Of a DNA stretch of 64,000 nucleotides, positions 52,445 to 60,406 are shown piece by piece (the stretch's first letter is position 1; the number at the start of each line of letters is the position of its first letter). Location of the stretch: positions 62,001 through 126,000 of the forward strand of contig JBGSNZ010000027.1 of NCBI GenBank assembly GCA_041739345.1. Direction: 5' to 3'. The position numbers were made by a program, and so were the translations under genes. The stretch is from DIGJ01 sp041739345. Its GTDB lineage: Bacteria > Bacillota > Clostridia > Lachnospirales > Lachnospiraceae. The notes beneath the pieces were generated by a model that saw nothing but the letters and a program-made list of their open reading frames with translations, was not told the origin of the DNA and did not search any database.

Positions 52445-53311
52445 ATGATTGTAAAAGTAATTTTAGGCTTAATTATTTTAGTAAATGGAGCATTTGCATT
52501 AACATTTATAAAAGATTTAATAGCACATAAAACAGAGGTTATGAAGGAGCCGGGTAATCCTATTTTGGTAGCAATATCTTCATTCTTCATATTCTTATTA
52601 TCTACATTTGGTATTTCTGATTTCGCCATTAGTACGGCACTTTACCCAAAGGTAAAGTGGTTAGATGAGAAGAAATTACCAGGAACATTAAATGCACAAT
52701 GCGTTATTCCGGTTGCAGTTATGGCATTGGCGTATATATCGTCCATTAATGTAGGCTTGGCAACATTAGTTATTCCGATTGTAGCACAAATCATAGGCGC
52801 TTATGCTAGTCCAAGATTTGTTGTAAAACTTCCGGTTAGAACAATAAAGAAATTCCTATCCGTTGGATTATTGATTGCTGCAGCATTAATTCTTGCAGGA
52901 AAATTTGGAGTATATCCTTCTGGTGGTGAAGCTACGGAGCTTGTTGGCAGTAAATTAGTATTATTAGGAGTATTATCTTTAATTTATGGAGCTTTAAATA
53001 ATATAGGAATTGGTTCCTATGCTTTAACCATGGCAACGGTATATGCGTTAGGATTAAATCCAAGTGCTGCATTCCCTATTATGATGGGAGCTTGTACATT
53101 CTCAGTTCCTATTGGTAGTATGCAATTTATTAAATTAGATAGTTATTCAAGAAAAATCACATTATTCACTTCTACTTTTGGTGTGCTTGGAGTATTAGTT
53201 GCCGCATTCTTTGTAAAGAGTATGAACGTATCTGCATTACAGTGGGTAGTTGTAGCGGTTATATTATACAGTGCAGTAACAATACTATTAAGCTTGCGAA
53301 AAAAGAATTAA
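52445..53311 (+). CDS. TauE/SafE-like membrane permease
   Basis: 288 residues, eight or so hydrophobic helices in two halves. The pattern FGISDFAISTALYPKVKW in the first half and GALNNIGIGSYALTMATVYALGLNPSAAFPIMMGAC in the second fits the TauE/SafE anion-exporter family, in which sulfonates and other organic anions are proposed substrates. GTGGAGGAA precedes the ATG, 18 nt after the regulator. The true substrate is unknown. Confidence 0.75.
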   Translation: MIVKVILGLIILVNGAFALTFIKDLIAHKTEVMKEPGNPILVAISSFFIFLLSTFGISDFAISTALYPKVKWLDEKKLPGTLNAQCVIPVAVMALAYISSINVGLATLVIPIVAQIIGAYASPRFVVKLPVRTIKKFLSVGLLIAAALILAGKFGVYPSGGEATELVGSKLVLLGVLSLIYGALNNIGIGSYALTMATVYALGLNPSAAFPIMMGACTFSVPIGSMQFIKLDSYSRKITLFTSTFGVLGVLVAAFFVKSMNVSALQWVVVAVILYSAVTILLSLRKKN

Positions 53312-53342
53312 TATTTGAAGACATAAAAGAATAGGAGTAGAT

Positions 53343-54341
53343 ATGAATATTAAAGTATTAAAAAATAAAGATATGAAACAAGTATTTTCGATGAAAGATG
53401 CAATTCAGGCGGATAAAGATGCATTGGAATTATATTCGGCAGGACTAAGCGAGGTTCCTTTAAGAATAAATTTAGATATTCCGGAACATGAAGGTCAGAG
53501 CCTGTACATGCCGGGTTATGTAGGAGGGGCACATGCCCTTGGTGTAAAGATAGTATCTGTATATCCTAAAAATATTGAAAAGGGACTAACTAGCGTACCT
53601 GCAACTATGGTTCTGATCAATAGCGAGACAGGAGAGGTTTCTTCTATTATGGATGGAACTTATTTGACCAGAATCCGTACCGGTGCAGTTGCGGGTGCAG
53701 CGACCGATATTCTGGCTCGAAAAGACAGTAAGGTATTTGCTTTGTTTGGTACCGGTGGACAAGCGGAGTCTCAGTTAGAAGCAGTGCTTACGGTTCGTCC
53801 AATCCAATTAGTAAAAGTATTTGATATTAGCCATGACCGTGCAAAAGATTTTGCGCAAAGAATGCAAAAAGAATTTGGTGAAAAGTTTAGCGTAAATATT
53901 ATTGCGGCAGAAACTTCGGATGAAGCAATTGTCGATGCAGACATTATCACTAGTGTTACAACTTCTACAAGACCTACTTTTAATGGAGAACTTGTGAAAA
54001 AGGGAGTGCATATTAATGGTATTGGAGCATATACACCGGTAATGCAAGAAATTGATGAATATACCATTACAAATGCCGAAAAAGTATATGTTGATACTCG
54101 CAGTGGTGCATTAAATGAATCTGGTAATTTTATCATCCCAATTCAAAAAGGAATTTATTCAGAAGATAGAGTAACTGGAGAATTAGGCGAAATAATTTTG
54201 AAAAAAGTTTCTGGACGTGAGACACAAGAGGAAACTACTGTATTTATAACAACTGGAAGTGGTGTATTAGATGTTGTTACTGCAGAAAGGATTTATGAAA
54301 ATGCAGTCAAACAAAAAATTGGGGAAGAAATTGAATTTTAA
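53343..54341 (+). CDS. Ornithine cyclodeaminase / mu-crystallin family protein
   Basis: 332 residues. An N-terminal domain (PLRINLDIPEHEGQSLYMPGYV near 40-61; KIVSVYPKN) precedes the NAD(P)-binding Rossmann fold with FALFGTGGQAESQLEA near 130 and DIITSVTTS near 200. TRIRTGAVAGAATDILA near 105 is characteristic. Members include ornithine cyclodeaminase, alanine dehydrogenase and ketimine reductases; the exact reaction cannot be read here. ATAGGAG precedes the ATG. Last gene of the operon. Confidence 0.87.
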   Translation: MNIKVLKNKDMKQVFSMKDAIQADKDALELYSAGLSEVPLRINLDIPEHEGQSLYMPGYVGGAHALGVKIVSVYPKNIEKGLTSVPATMVLINSETGEVSSIMDGTYLTRIRTGAVAGAATDILARKDSKVFALFGTGGQAESQLEAVLTVRPIQLVKVFDISHDRAKDFAQRMQKEFGEKFSVNIIAAETSDEAIVDADIITSVTTSTRPTFNGELVKKGVHINGIGAYTPVMQEIDEYTITNAEKVYVDTRSGALNESGNFIIPIQKGIYSEDRVTGELGEIILKKVSGRETQEETTVFITTGSGVLDVVTAERIYENAVKQKIGEEIEF

Positions 54342-54361
54342 TTAGTGAAAAGAGTTATATA

Positions 54362-54403
54362 ATAAACAGCCAAGAATGTTCTACTTCTTGGCTGTTTATC
54401 GTT
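54362..54403 (+). terminator. Terminator after the TrmB/TauE/OCD operon
   Basis: ATAAACAGCCAAGAA (54362-54376) pairs perfectly with TTCTTGGCTGTTTAT (54385-54399); the T tail is short. Confidence 0.7.
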
Positions 54404-54473
54404 GAATAAAAAATTGCGTAAATCATAAAAATGAGGCATAATATAAATAATAATATTTATAGTGGAGGCATTT

Positions 54474-54683
54474 ATGGAAGAAAAAAAATTTAAAGAACTT
54501 TATTTAAAAAATGAAATTGAATTTGAAGAGATTGATAGTTATAGTCAGCGTTGGGGAATGAGTGACAACATGAGTACTCTACGCGAGTATCTTGGACTAA
54601 ATGCAGAAGAGGAAGATGCGTGGATCAGCATTGGAGAAGACGAATTAAAACGTTTACTGGATGAACAAACATTAGAGCAGTAA
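54474..54683 (+). CDS. Small acidic hypothetical protein (69 aa)
   Basis: 69 residues, strongly acidic, starting MEEKKFKELYLKN and ending LKRLLDEQTLEQ. GTGGAGG lies 7 nt before the ATG at 54474. No family or motif recognised. A hairpin follows directly, then the subtilase gene, so the two may be co-transcribed. Confidence 0.65.
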   Translation: MEEKKFKELYLKNEIEFEEIDSYSQRWGMSDNMSTLREYLGLNAEEEDAWISIGEDELKRLLDEQTLEQ

Positions 54684-54686
54684 CCA

Positions 54687-54725
54687 CCGATGTTTTATTT
54701 TCATATATTGAAAATAAAACATCGG
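54687..54725 (+). promoter_or_regulatory. 17-bp hairpin overlapping the ribosome-binding site of the subtilase gene
   Basis: CCGATGTTTTATTTTCA (54687-54703) pairs perfectly with TGAAAATAAAACATCGG (54709-54725). The right arm ends inside the CGGAG ribosome-binding site (54723-54727), and the subtilase ATG is at 54732. The stem may hide the site, or act as an intergenic attenuator; no T run follows. Confidence 0.6.
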
Positions 54726-54731
54726 AGTATT

Positions 54732-55649
54732 ATGGAACGGGTGAATCGAGTTATACACACTTCGTGGGCACATGAACGGGGAATTTATGGCGATGGAATT
54801 GGCGTTGCTGTAATTGATACAGGAATTACTGGTCACCCTGACTTTATATATAGAAGGAATCGAATTGTTGCATTTAAAGATATAGTGAATGGTAAAGTAG
54901 GAATTTATGATGATAATGGACATGGAACACACGTCTGCGGATGTTTGGGCGGAGATGGATGGGAGTCATCGGGTCACTACTCGGGAATTGCTCCTAATTG
55001 CAATATTGTTGCAATCAAGGCTTTAAACAATAAAGGAAATGGAAACATTGAGGAAGTCCTACAAGGGTTATCATGGATTCGAAAAAATAAAGAAAAATAT
55101 AACATTCGAATCCTAAATATATCCGTTGGAAGTTCTGCTAAAAAAGATCTTGACGAAGACTCTGCGTTTGTAAGAGGCGTTGAGAGGATGTGGGAAGAAG
55201 GAATCGTAGTGATTGCGGCAGCAGGAAATAACGGACCTCAGGGAAAGACAATAGGAGCTCCGGGGAACAGCCGAAAGATTATTACAGTGGGTGCTTCGGA
55301 TGATAGTGATTATGTAGACTTTGGTGGAGGAAAAATTAATAATTATTCCAGTCGTGGACCTACCGGAGCCTGTATTATGAAACCGGATATCGTTGCACCA
55401 GGAAGCAATGTGTTAAGCTGTAATTACCACTTTGTGCAAGGAAGATCAAAAAGCATGTATGCGATCAAAAGCGGTACTTCTATGGCAACTCCAATTGTTT
55501 CTGGTGCAATTGCTTTATTATTACAAAAATATCCGGATATGACTCCTCGTGAAGTAAAAATACGCCTTAAGAATCGAGCAGTTGATAATGGGATGGAACG
55601 TGTTCATCAAGGATGGGGACTGCTTGATGTTGAAAGGCTTCTTAGCTGA
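54732..55649 (+). CDS. Intracellular subtilisin-like serine protease (S8)
   Basis: 306 residues. The catalytic triad is complete: Asp in AVIDTGITGHPDF near residue 34, His in DDNGHGTHVCG near 70, Ser in SGTSMATPIVSGA near 255; the oxyanion Asn is in AAAGNNGPQG. There is no signal peptide, and only about 20 residues precede the catalytic domain, which fits intracellular subtilisins. The ATG at 54732 follows CGGAG; an earlier in-frame ATG at 54690 lies in the hairpin. Converges with a small Cys-containing protein gene one base away. Confidence 0.9.
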   Translation: MERVNRVIHTSWAHERGIYGDGIGVAVIDTGITGHPDFIYRRNRIVAFKDIVNGKVGIYDDNGHGTHVCGCLGGDGWESSGHYSGIAPNCNIVAIKALNNKGNGNIEEVLQGLSWIRKNKEKYNIRILNISVGSSAKKDLDEDSAFVRGVERMWEEGIVVIAAAGNNGPQGKTIGAPGNSRKIITVGASDDSDYVDFGGGKINNYSSRGPTGACIMKPDIVAPGSNVLSCNYHFVQGRSKSMYAIKSGTSMATPIVSGAIALLLQKYPDMTPREVKIRLKNRAVDNGMERVHQGWGLLDVERLLS

Positions 55650-55650
55650 T

Positions 55651-55836
55651 TTATTCAATGTGTTCAGGCTTAATTGCTGCATTTATTTGCACAGGTGAGA
55701 ATTTGCAAATATTTTTATAGCTGTCTAGTTCATCTTCTGAAAGGACACCAGTGGGGATTAATCCGGTACAATCGTTGCAGGATGCAGATTCAAGATAATC
55801 CGCATCGCTATCAATGTTATATTTATCTTTTTTCAT
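55651..55836 (-). CDS. Small Cys-containing hypothetical protein (61 aa)
   Basis: 61 residues starting MKKDKYNIDSDADYL, with ESASCNDCTGLIPTG in the centre and one further cysteine (NICKFSP). AAAGGAGG lies 6 nt before the ATG on the minus strand, a strong ribosome-binding site, which supports a real gene. It ends one base from the convergent subtilase stop. No family recognised; it could be a small regulator, a protease partner or a peptide precursor, none of which is shown. Confidence 0.65.
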   Translation of the reverse strand: MKKDKYNIDSDADYLESASCNDCTGLIPTGVLSEDELDSYKNICKFSPVQINAAIKPEHIE

Positions 55837-55915
55837 AATAACCTCCTTTTTGATAGTATGTTCCTAACAAACTCAAATATTCAAAAGATAGACTAGGAAT
55901 ACATTGGATAAAGGG

Positions 55916-55944
55916 AAAAGGAGCTTCTGCTGAAGCTCCTTTTT
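55916..55944. terminator. Terminator hairpin between the small Cys protein and the GH1 gene region
   Basis: AAAAGGAGCTTC (55916-55927) pairs with GAAGCTCCTTTT around a TGCT loop. A 13-codon ORF with GAGAGGG upstream (55961-56002, MKKHLCNKSLIGF) follows; whether it is translated is unknown. Confidence 0.6.
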
Positions 55945-56061
55945 AAGAGAGAGGGTAATAATGAAAAAGCATCTATGTAATAAAAGTCTTATTGGCTTTT
56001 GATAGATATAGTATATCGTTACATTGTGACTAAAGTGTGATGCAATTATTAAAAATATGTG

Positions 56062-56110
56062 AAAAGTGCAACCATAAAGTTAGAAACTAAATTTATGATT
56101 GCACTTTTTT
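56062..56110 (-). terminator. Terminator after the GH1 gene
   Basis: AAAAGTGCAA...CATAAA pairs with TTTATG...TTGCACTTTT with one mismatch. On the minus strand it lies just after the beta-glucosidase stop and is followed by a T-rich tail. Confidence 0.7.
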
Positions 56111-56116
56111 ATTATT

Positions 56117-57463
56117 TTAAATTGCATTTTCTTTTATTAGATGGGAATACCAATGTCCAGAATCTTTGATAAGACGCCTCTGATCGCGAAAATCCACATA
56201 GATAAGTCCGAAACGCTCATCATACCCAGTATGCCATTCGAAATTATCGGTTAGGGACCAATGAAAGTAACCAATGATCTTTGCGTTGGAATTTGCAGCT
56301 TTGCAAAGCTGCGTTAGATAACGATCTAAAAAATCAATACGGTCTAAATCATGAACGTTTCCATCTAAAAATACTTTATCATTACAAGATAGCCCATTTT
56401 CACTAACGATGATAGGAAGCTGATAGCGTTCATATAAAAAGCGCATACCCCAATTCATAACGTCAGGTGTAATTGGCCACTTCAGTGCGGTTCTTGGAAA
56501 ACCATCATACTTAGGAATAAAATGTCCAGGAAATGTAGCACTGACCTCATGGCCGTTATAAACATTAACCGCATAAAAGTCAATGGGTTGTGCCATTTGT
56601 TCCAAATCCCCATCTTCAATAAAAGGGTAGGGGCCTTCGCCAAATATATGAGAAACATCCGGATATTTGCCAAGTAGTACACCGTCACTAAAGAAAGAAT
56701 GTGAAAATTTCCAATTGTCTTTAGTAATGGAAAAGGATAACTGCCTTGCACAATTGATGTCCTCATTGGATTGCGTTTGCGGGAAACAAAGATTGCCAGT
56801 GGAGGCAATACCTATTTTAATTGGTTGCTTTGCTACCGAACGCATTGCCTTTACGGCTGTTCCATGCGCAAGTGCAATATAATGAAAGATTTTAAAAATT
56901 TCGATATCTGGAAGCGTTTTTCCTGGAGCATGGGTTCCGTTTCCGTAGCCTAAAGAAGCAATACACTGTGGTTCGTTAATTGTAAAAAAATTGGTGACAC
57001 GATCAGAGAAATGCTCCGTAATAAATGCTGCATAATCAGCAAATGTATTAATAATTTCGCGATTCGTCCAGCCGCCGATATCTTCTAAAGATTGTGGCAG
57101 ATCCCAATGATAGAGGGTGACATATGGAGTTATTCCATTGACAAGCAAATCATCAATCAGATTATCGTAAAACTGTAACCCTTTTTCATTTAACACATTA
57201 TCTCCATTTGGAAAAATACGAGGCCAAGAAATGGAAAAACGATAATAAGGGATACCTAATTCCTTTAAAAGAGCAATATCTTTTTTGTAATCGTAATAGT
57301 GATTGCAGGCAATATTTCCATTCTGGTTATGAATAACCTTGCCTTTGGTATGGCTGAAGGTATCCCATATGGAAGGACCTTTTCCTTCTGAATCAAAGCC
57401 TCCTTCTATTTGGTAAGAAGAAGAAGCAGCGCCCCAAATAAAATCTTTTGGAAAATTTGTCAT
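56117..57463 (-). CDS. GH1 family beta-glucosidase
   Basis: 448 residues, typical GH1 length. The acid/base glutamate is in FFTINEPQCIA near residue 165 and the nucleophile in IIVSENGLSCN near 352. The opening FPKDFIWGAASSSYQIEGG, and GYFHWSLTDNFEWHTGYDERFGL near the end, are diagnostic. No signal peptide, so it acts in the cytosol on imported beta-glucosides. It follows the cellobiose phosphorylase gene by 25 nt. A phospho-beta-glucosidase activity is less likely because no PTS genes are near. Confidence 0.93.
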   Translation of the reverse strand: MTNFPKDFIWGAASSSYQIEGGFDSEGKGPSIWDTFSHTKGKVIHNQNGNIACNHYYDYKKDIALLKELGIPYYRFSISWPRIFPNGDNVLNEKGLQFYDNLIDDLLVNGITPYVTLYHWDLPQSLEDIGGWTNREIINTFADYAAFITEHFSDRVTNFFTINEPQCIASLGYGNGTHAPGKTLPDIEIFKIFHYIALAHGTAVKAMRSVAKQPIKIGIASTGNLCFPQTQSNEDINCARQLSFSITKDNWKFSHSFFSDGVLLGKYPDVSHIFGEGPYPFIEDGDLEQMAQPIDFYAVNVYNGHEVSATFPGHFIPKYDGFPRTALKWPITPDVMNWGMRFLYERYQLPIIVSENGLSCNDKVFLDGNVHDLDRIDFLDRYLTQLCKAANSNAKIIGYFHWSLTDNFEWHTGYDERFGLIYVDFRDQRRLIKDSGHWYSHLIKENAI

Positions 57464-57488
57464 ATACCATATACCTACTTTCTTTTAT

Positions 57489-59921
57489 CTACATTATAAC
57501 TAAGACATCGTATGATTCTTTGTCTGCATGAAATGGAATAAGTGTATCTTCTTGTTCTACTCCATCAACGAAGAATTGCTTAACTCCTTTTTGCTCACCC
57601 GATGGATTTGATATGGTAATTTGATAGGTGATTCCTCGGAAACGTCGGGTGATTTTTATTTGACTTATATCACTTGGGATACAAGGGTTAATTCTGAGTC
57701 CATCAAAGTCTGGTTGTACACCCAAAATATGTTGCGATACGTTTTTAAATGTCCATGCGGCAGTTCCGGTAAGCCAGCTGTTTTTTGCTTCACCAAAGTT
57801 TTTTGCATCAATACCAGCAATCATTTGTGAATAGACATAAGGTTCGGAACGGTGAATTTCACTAATATCTTCAATATATGCGGGACAAGTTTTTTTGTAT
57901 ATAGAAAAAGCTTCGTTTCCACGTCCGATGATTGTTTCCGCTATGGAAATCCATGGATTATTATGACAGAAAATACCGGCATTTTCTTTATATCCAGGAG
58001 GGTAAGAACTGATTTCTCCTAAGTTTAGATGATAGCTTTGATAAGCAGGCTGTAAGAGAACAATTCCGTATTTTGTTTCTAATTTTTCGTGTACAGAATC
58101 AAGCGCACGTTTTGCATAACCGTTGTCAAGACCAATTCCAGCCATGACACAAAATCCTTGTGGCTCAATATATATTTGGCCTTCTTCACATTCGTTTGAT
58201 CCTATTTTTTGACTATTTGCATCATATGCACGAAGGAACCATTCGCCATCCCATCCATTTTGAAGAATAGATTCTGTCATTTTAGTTACTTTTGAGAGAA
58301 CGGTAGTTGCTTCTTCTAACTGACCTAAGTGTTTTAGTATTTCTGCAAATTCCTTTCCATATTCTACATACATGCTGCCAATAAATATAGATTCTGCTAC
58401 GGGACCATTGGAAGCACCTGTAATCTGGAAGGATTCCCCTGGTACCGTCGAAAAACAATTCAGGTTCAAACAGTCATTCCAATCAGCACGGCCAATCAAA
58501 GGCAATGCATGAGGTCCTAGTTTTTGATCATAATAAGCAAAGGATCGGCTCAAATGTTCAAGGAGAGACTTTGAAGATGCGGGATTGTTATCAAATGGAA
58601 CCATCTCGGATAAAATATCAAAATCACCAGTTTCTTTGATATAAGCAGAAGTGGCAGCAATGAGCCATAGTGGATCATCGTTAAATCCGCTTCCAACATC
58701 CAGGTTGCCCTTTTTTGTAAGTGGTTGATATTGATGATAAGCACTTCCATCTTCGAATTGAGTTGCTGCAATATCAAGAATACGTTCTCTTGCCAAATCT
58801 GGTATCAGATGAACAAATCCGAGAAGATCCTGACAGGAGTCACGAAAGCCCATTCCACGTCCGGTTCCTGATTCGTAATACGAAGCGGAGCGGGACATAT
58901 TAAAGGTTACCATACATTGATATTGATTCCATATGTTTACCATACGGGAAAGTTTATCATCGGAAGTTTCGATTGTATATTTGGAAAGCAAATGTTCCCA
59001 ATGTTGTTTTAAAGATTCAAACGCTGAATCTACCTGTTCTGTCGTTTGATATTTTTCTAGTAATTCTTTGGATAAGTCTTTTTTTACTACATTTGGGCTT
59101 TCCCATTTTTGATCATCCGGGTTTTCTATATAACCTAATAGAAAGATATAGGTAACTTCTTCTCCCGGCTTTAACGTTTTTTCTAAATGGAATGATCCAA
59201 TAGGCGACCATCCACTTGCAACTGAATTGCCAGATTCATTTGCTTCCACTGCAATTGGGTTTGAAGTAGAACGATAAGCTCCAAGAAAAGAATCACGATC
59301 AGTATCAAACCCTTTTACGGGAGCATTTACTGCATATACCGCATAGTGGTTGCGTCGTTCTCTGTATTCCGTTTTGTGATAAATAGTAGATGGATAAACC
59401 TCTACTTCACCTATATTTAAGTTTCTCTGGAAGTTGGTCATATCATCCGTAGCATTCCATAAACAAAATTCAAGATAGGAGAATAGAGAAATCTCTTTAT
59501 CAGAAGAACTGTTGTTTTTTAATGTCATTTTATTGATTTCACAATTGTCGCCGATTGGGACAAAAGCGGTCATTGTAGCAGATAAATCATTTTTGCTGCT
59601 TTCAAATATGGAATATCCGAGGCCGTGTCTGCAACGATAAGTATCTAGTTCTGTCTGTACTGGTTGCCATGCAGGGTTCCATGTTATTCCATTTTCTTTT
59701 ATGTAGTAATATCGGCCATTGCTATCATATGGAACGTCATTGTAACGATAACGCGTCAGTCGAAGAAGTTTCGCATCTTTATAAAAACTATAGCCACCAC
59801 TGGTATTGGAAATAAGAGAAAAGAAGTTTTCACATCCAAGGTAGTTAATCCAAGGCAATGGAGTTTTTGGCGATGTTATTACATATTCTTTTTGCTGGTC
59901 ATCAAAGTATCCAAATTTCAT
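57489..59921 (-). CDS. GH94 cellobiose phosphorylase-type enzyme
   Basis: 810 residues, the length of cellobiose phosphorylases. These split cellobiose with phosphate into glucose 1-phosphate and glucose, saving ATP. Starts MKFGYFDDQQKEYVIT at 59921, with GGAG 8 nt upstream; an in-frame ATG at 59936 overlaps that site. The catalytic region GRGMGFRDSCQDLLGF contains the proposed general acid Asp; GRADWNDCLN and YPPGYKENAGIFCHNNPW are also family blocks. Related GH94 enzymes use other disaccharides, so the exact acceptor is inferred. Transcribed with the GH1 gene. Confidence 0.92.
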   Translation of the reverse strand: MKFGYFDDQQKEYVITSPKTPLPWINYLGCENFFSLISNTSGGYSFYKDAKLLRLTRYRYNDVPYDSNGRYYYIKENGITWNPAWQPVQTELDTYRCRHGLGYSIFESSKNDLSATMTAFVPIGDNCEINKMTLKNNSSSDKEISLFSYLEFCLWNATDDMTNFQRNLNIGEVEVYPSTIYHKTEYRERRNHYAVYAVNAPVKGFDTDRDSFLGAYRSTSNPIAVEANESGNSVASGWSPIGSFHLEKTLKPGEEVTYIFLLGYIENPDDQKWESPNVVKKDLSKELLEKYQTTEQVDSAFESLKQHWEHLLSKYTIETSDDKLSRMVNIWNQYQCMVTFNMSRSASYYESGTGRGMGFRDSCQDLLGFVHLIPDLARERILDIAATQFEDGSAYHQYQPLTKKGNLDVGSGFNDDPLWLIAATSAYIKETGDFDILSEMVPFDNNPASSKSLLEHLSRSFAYYDQKLGPHALPLIGRADWNDCLNLNCFSTVPGESFQITGASNGPVAESIFIGSMYVEYGKEFAEILKHLGQLEEATTVLSKVTKMTESILQNGWDGEWFLRAYDANSQKIGSNECEEGQIYIEPQGFCVMAGIGLDNGYAKRALDSVHEKLETKYGIVLLQPAYQSYHLNLGEISSYPPGYKENAGIFCHNNPWISIAETIIGRGNEAFSIYKKTCPAYIEDISEIHRSEPYVYSQMIAGIDAKNFGEAKNSWLTGTAAWTFKNVSQHILGVQPDFDGLRINPCIPSDISQIKITRRFRGITYQITISNPSGEQKGVKQFFVDGVEQEDTLIPFHADKESYDVLVIM

Positions 59922-59954
59922 GTTGTTAATCTCCATCTATTCTTTAAATTTATT

Positions 59955-60008
59955 ACGAAAACGGTCTTTTTAAGAAAACGATTAAGTATTTACGAAAATC
60001 GATTAAAT
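59955..60008. promoter_or_regulatory. Three LacI-type operator-like sites in the cellobiose phosphorylase leader
   Basis: ACGAAAACGGTCTTT (59955), AAGAAAACGATTAAG (59972) and ACGAAAATCGATTAAAT (59992) are spaced about 17-20 bp apart. They share GAAAACGATTAA with a fourth site at 60316. Probable targets of the adjacent LacI protein, or CcpA cre sites. Confidence 0.6.
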
Positions 60009-60027
60009 ATAATGAGATTATGGTAAG

Positions 60028-60056
60028 AGTATAGCTTATAAACCCCAATTAATCAA
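60028..60056 (-). promoter_or_regulatory. Promoter for the cellobiose phosphorylase / GH1 operon
   Basis: On the minus strand TTGATT (60056-60051) and TATACT (60033-60028) have a 17-bp spacer. A start near 60021 places the three operator-like sites at about +13 to +66, downstream of the promoter. Confidence 0.55.
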
Positions 60057-60280
60057 TACTATTCGGAAATAATTAAAAGAAAAAATTTTAGAGAATACAA
60101 AATAATTTGTGACTTTATTTTTAGAAATTCAAATTTACATGGCGTAAACGTATAAGATAAAATGACAGATTCATCGCTGAAATACGGATAAAACAGCGAA
60201 TAATGTATACAAAAAGCATAATATATATATAATAATAAATGGATATATGTAAAATATATACTAAAAAAATAAAATTGTTA
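60057..60280. other. AT-rich gene-free stretch
   Basis: Between the two divergent promoters I see no ORF with a ribosome-binding site. The only structure noticed is a small stem, TCGCTG with CAGCGA, near 60173-60198. Confidence 0.5.
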
Positions 60281-60330
60281 TTGCATTTATATAAAAAGTG
60301 TTGTATAGTAAAAATACGAAAACGATTAAG
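60281..60330 (+). promoter_or_regulatory. lacI-type gene promoter with downstream operator
   Basis: TTGCAT (60281-60286) and TATAGT (60304-60309) have a 17-bp spacer. The operator-like ACGAAAACGATTAAG (60316-60330) sits at about +1 to +15, suggesting autoregulation together with the phosphorylase operon. Confidence 0.6.
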
Positions 60331-60406
60331 TAACAAAAACCTTATATACAGATTTGAGTAAAAAGTGTATAATTTTAATATTTAAGGTATATAAGGAGGA
60401 GATGGC

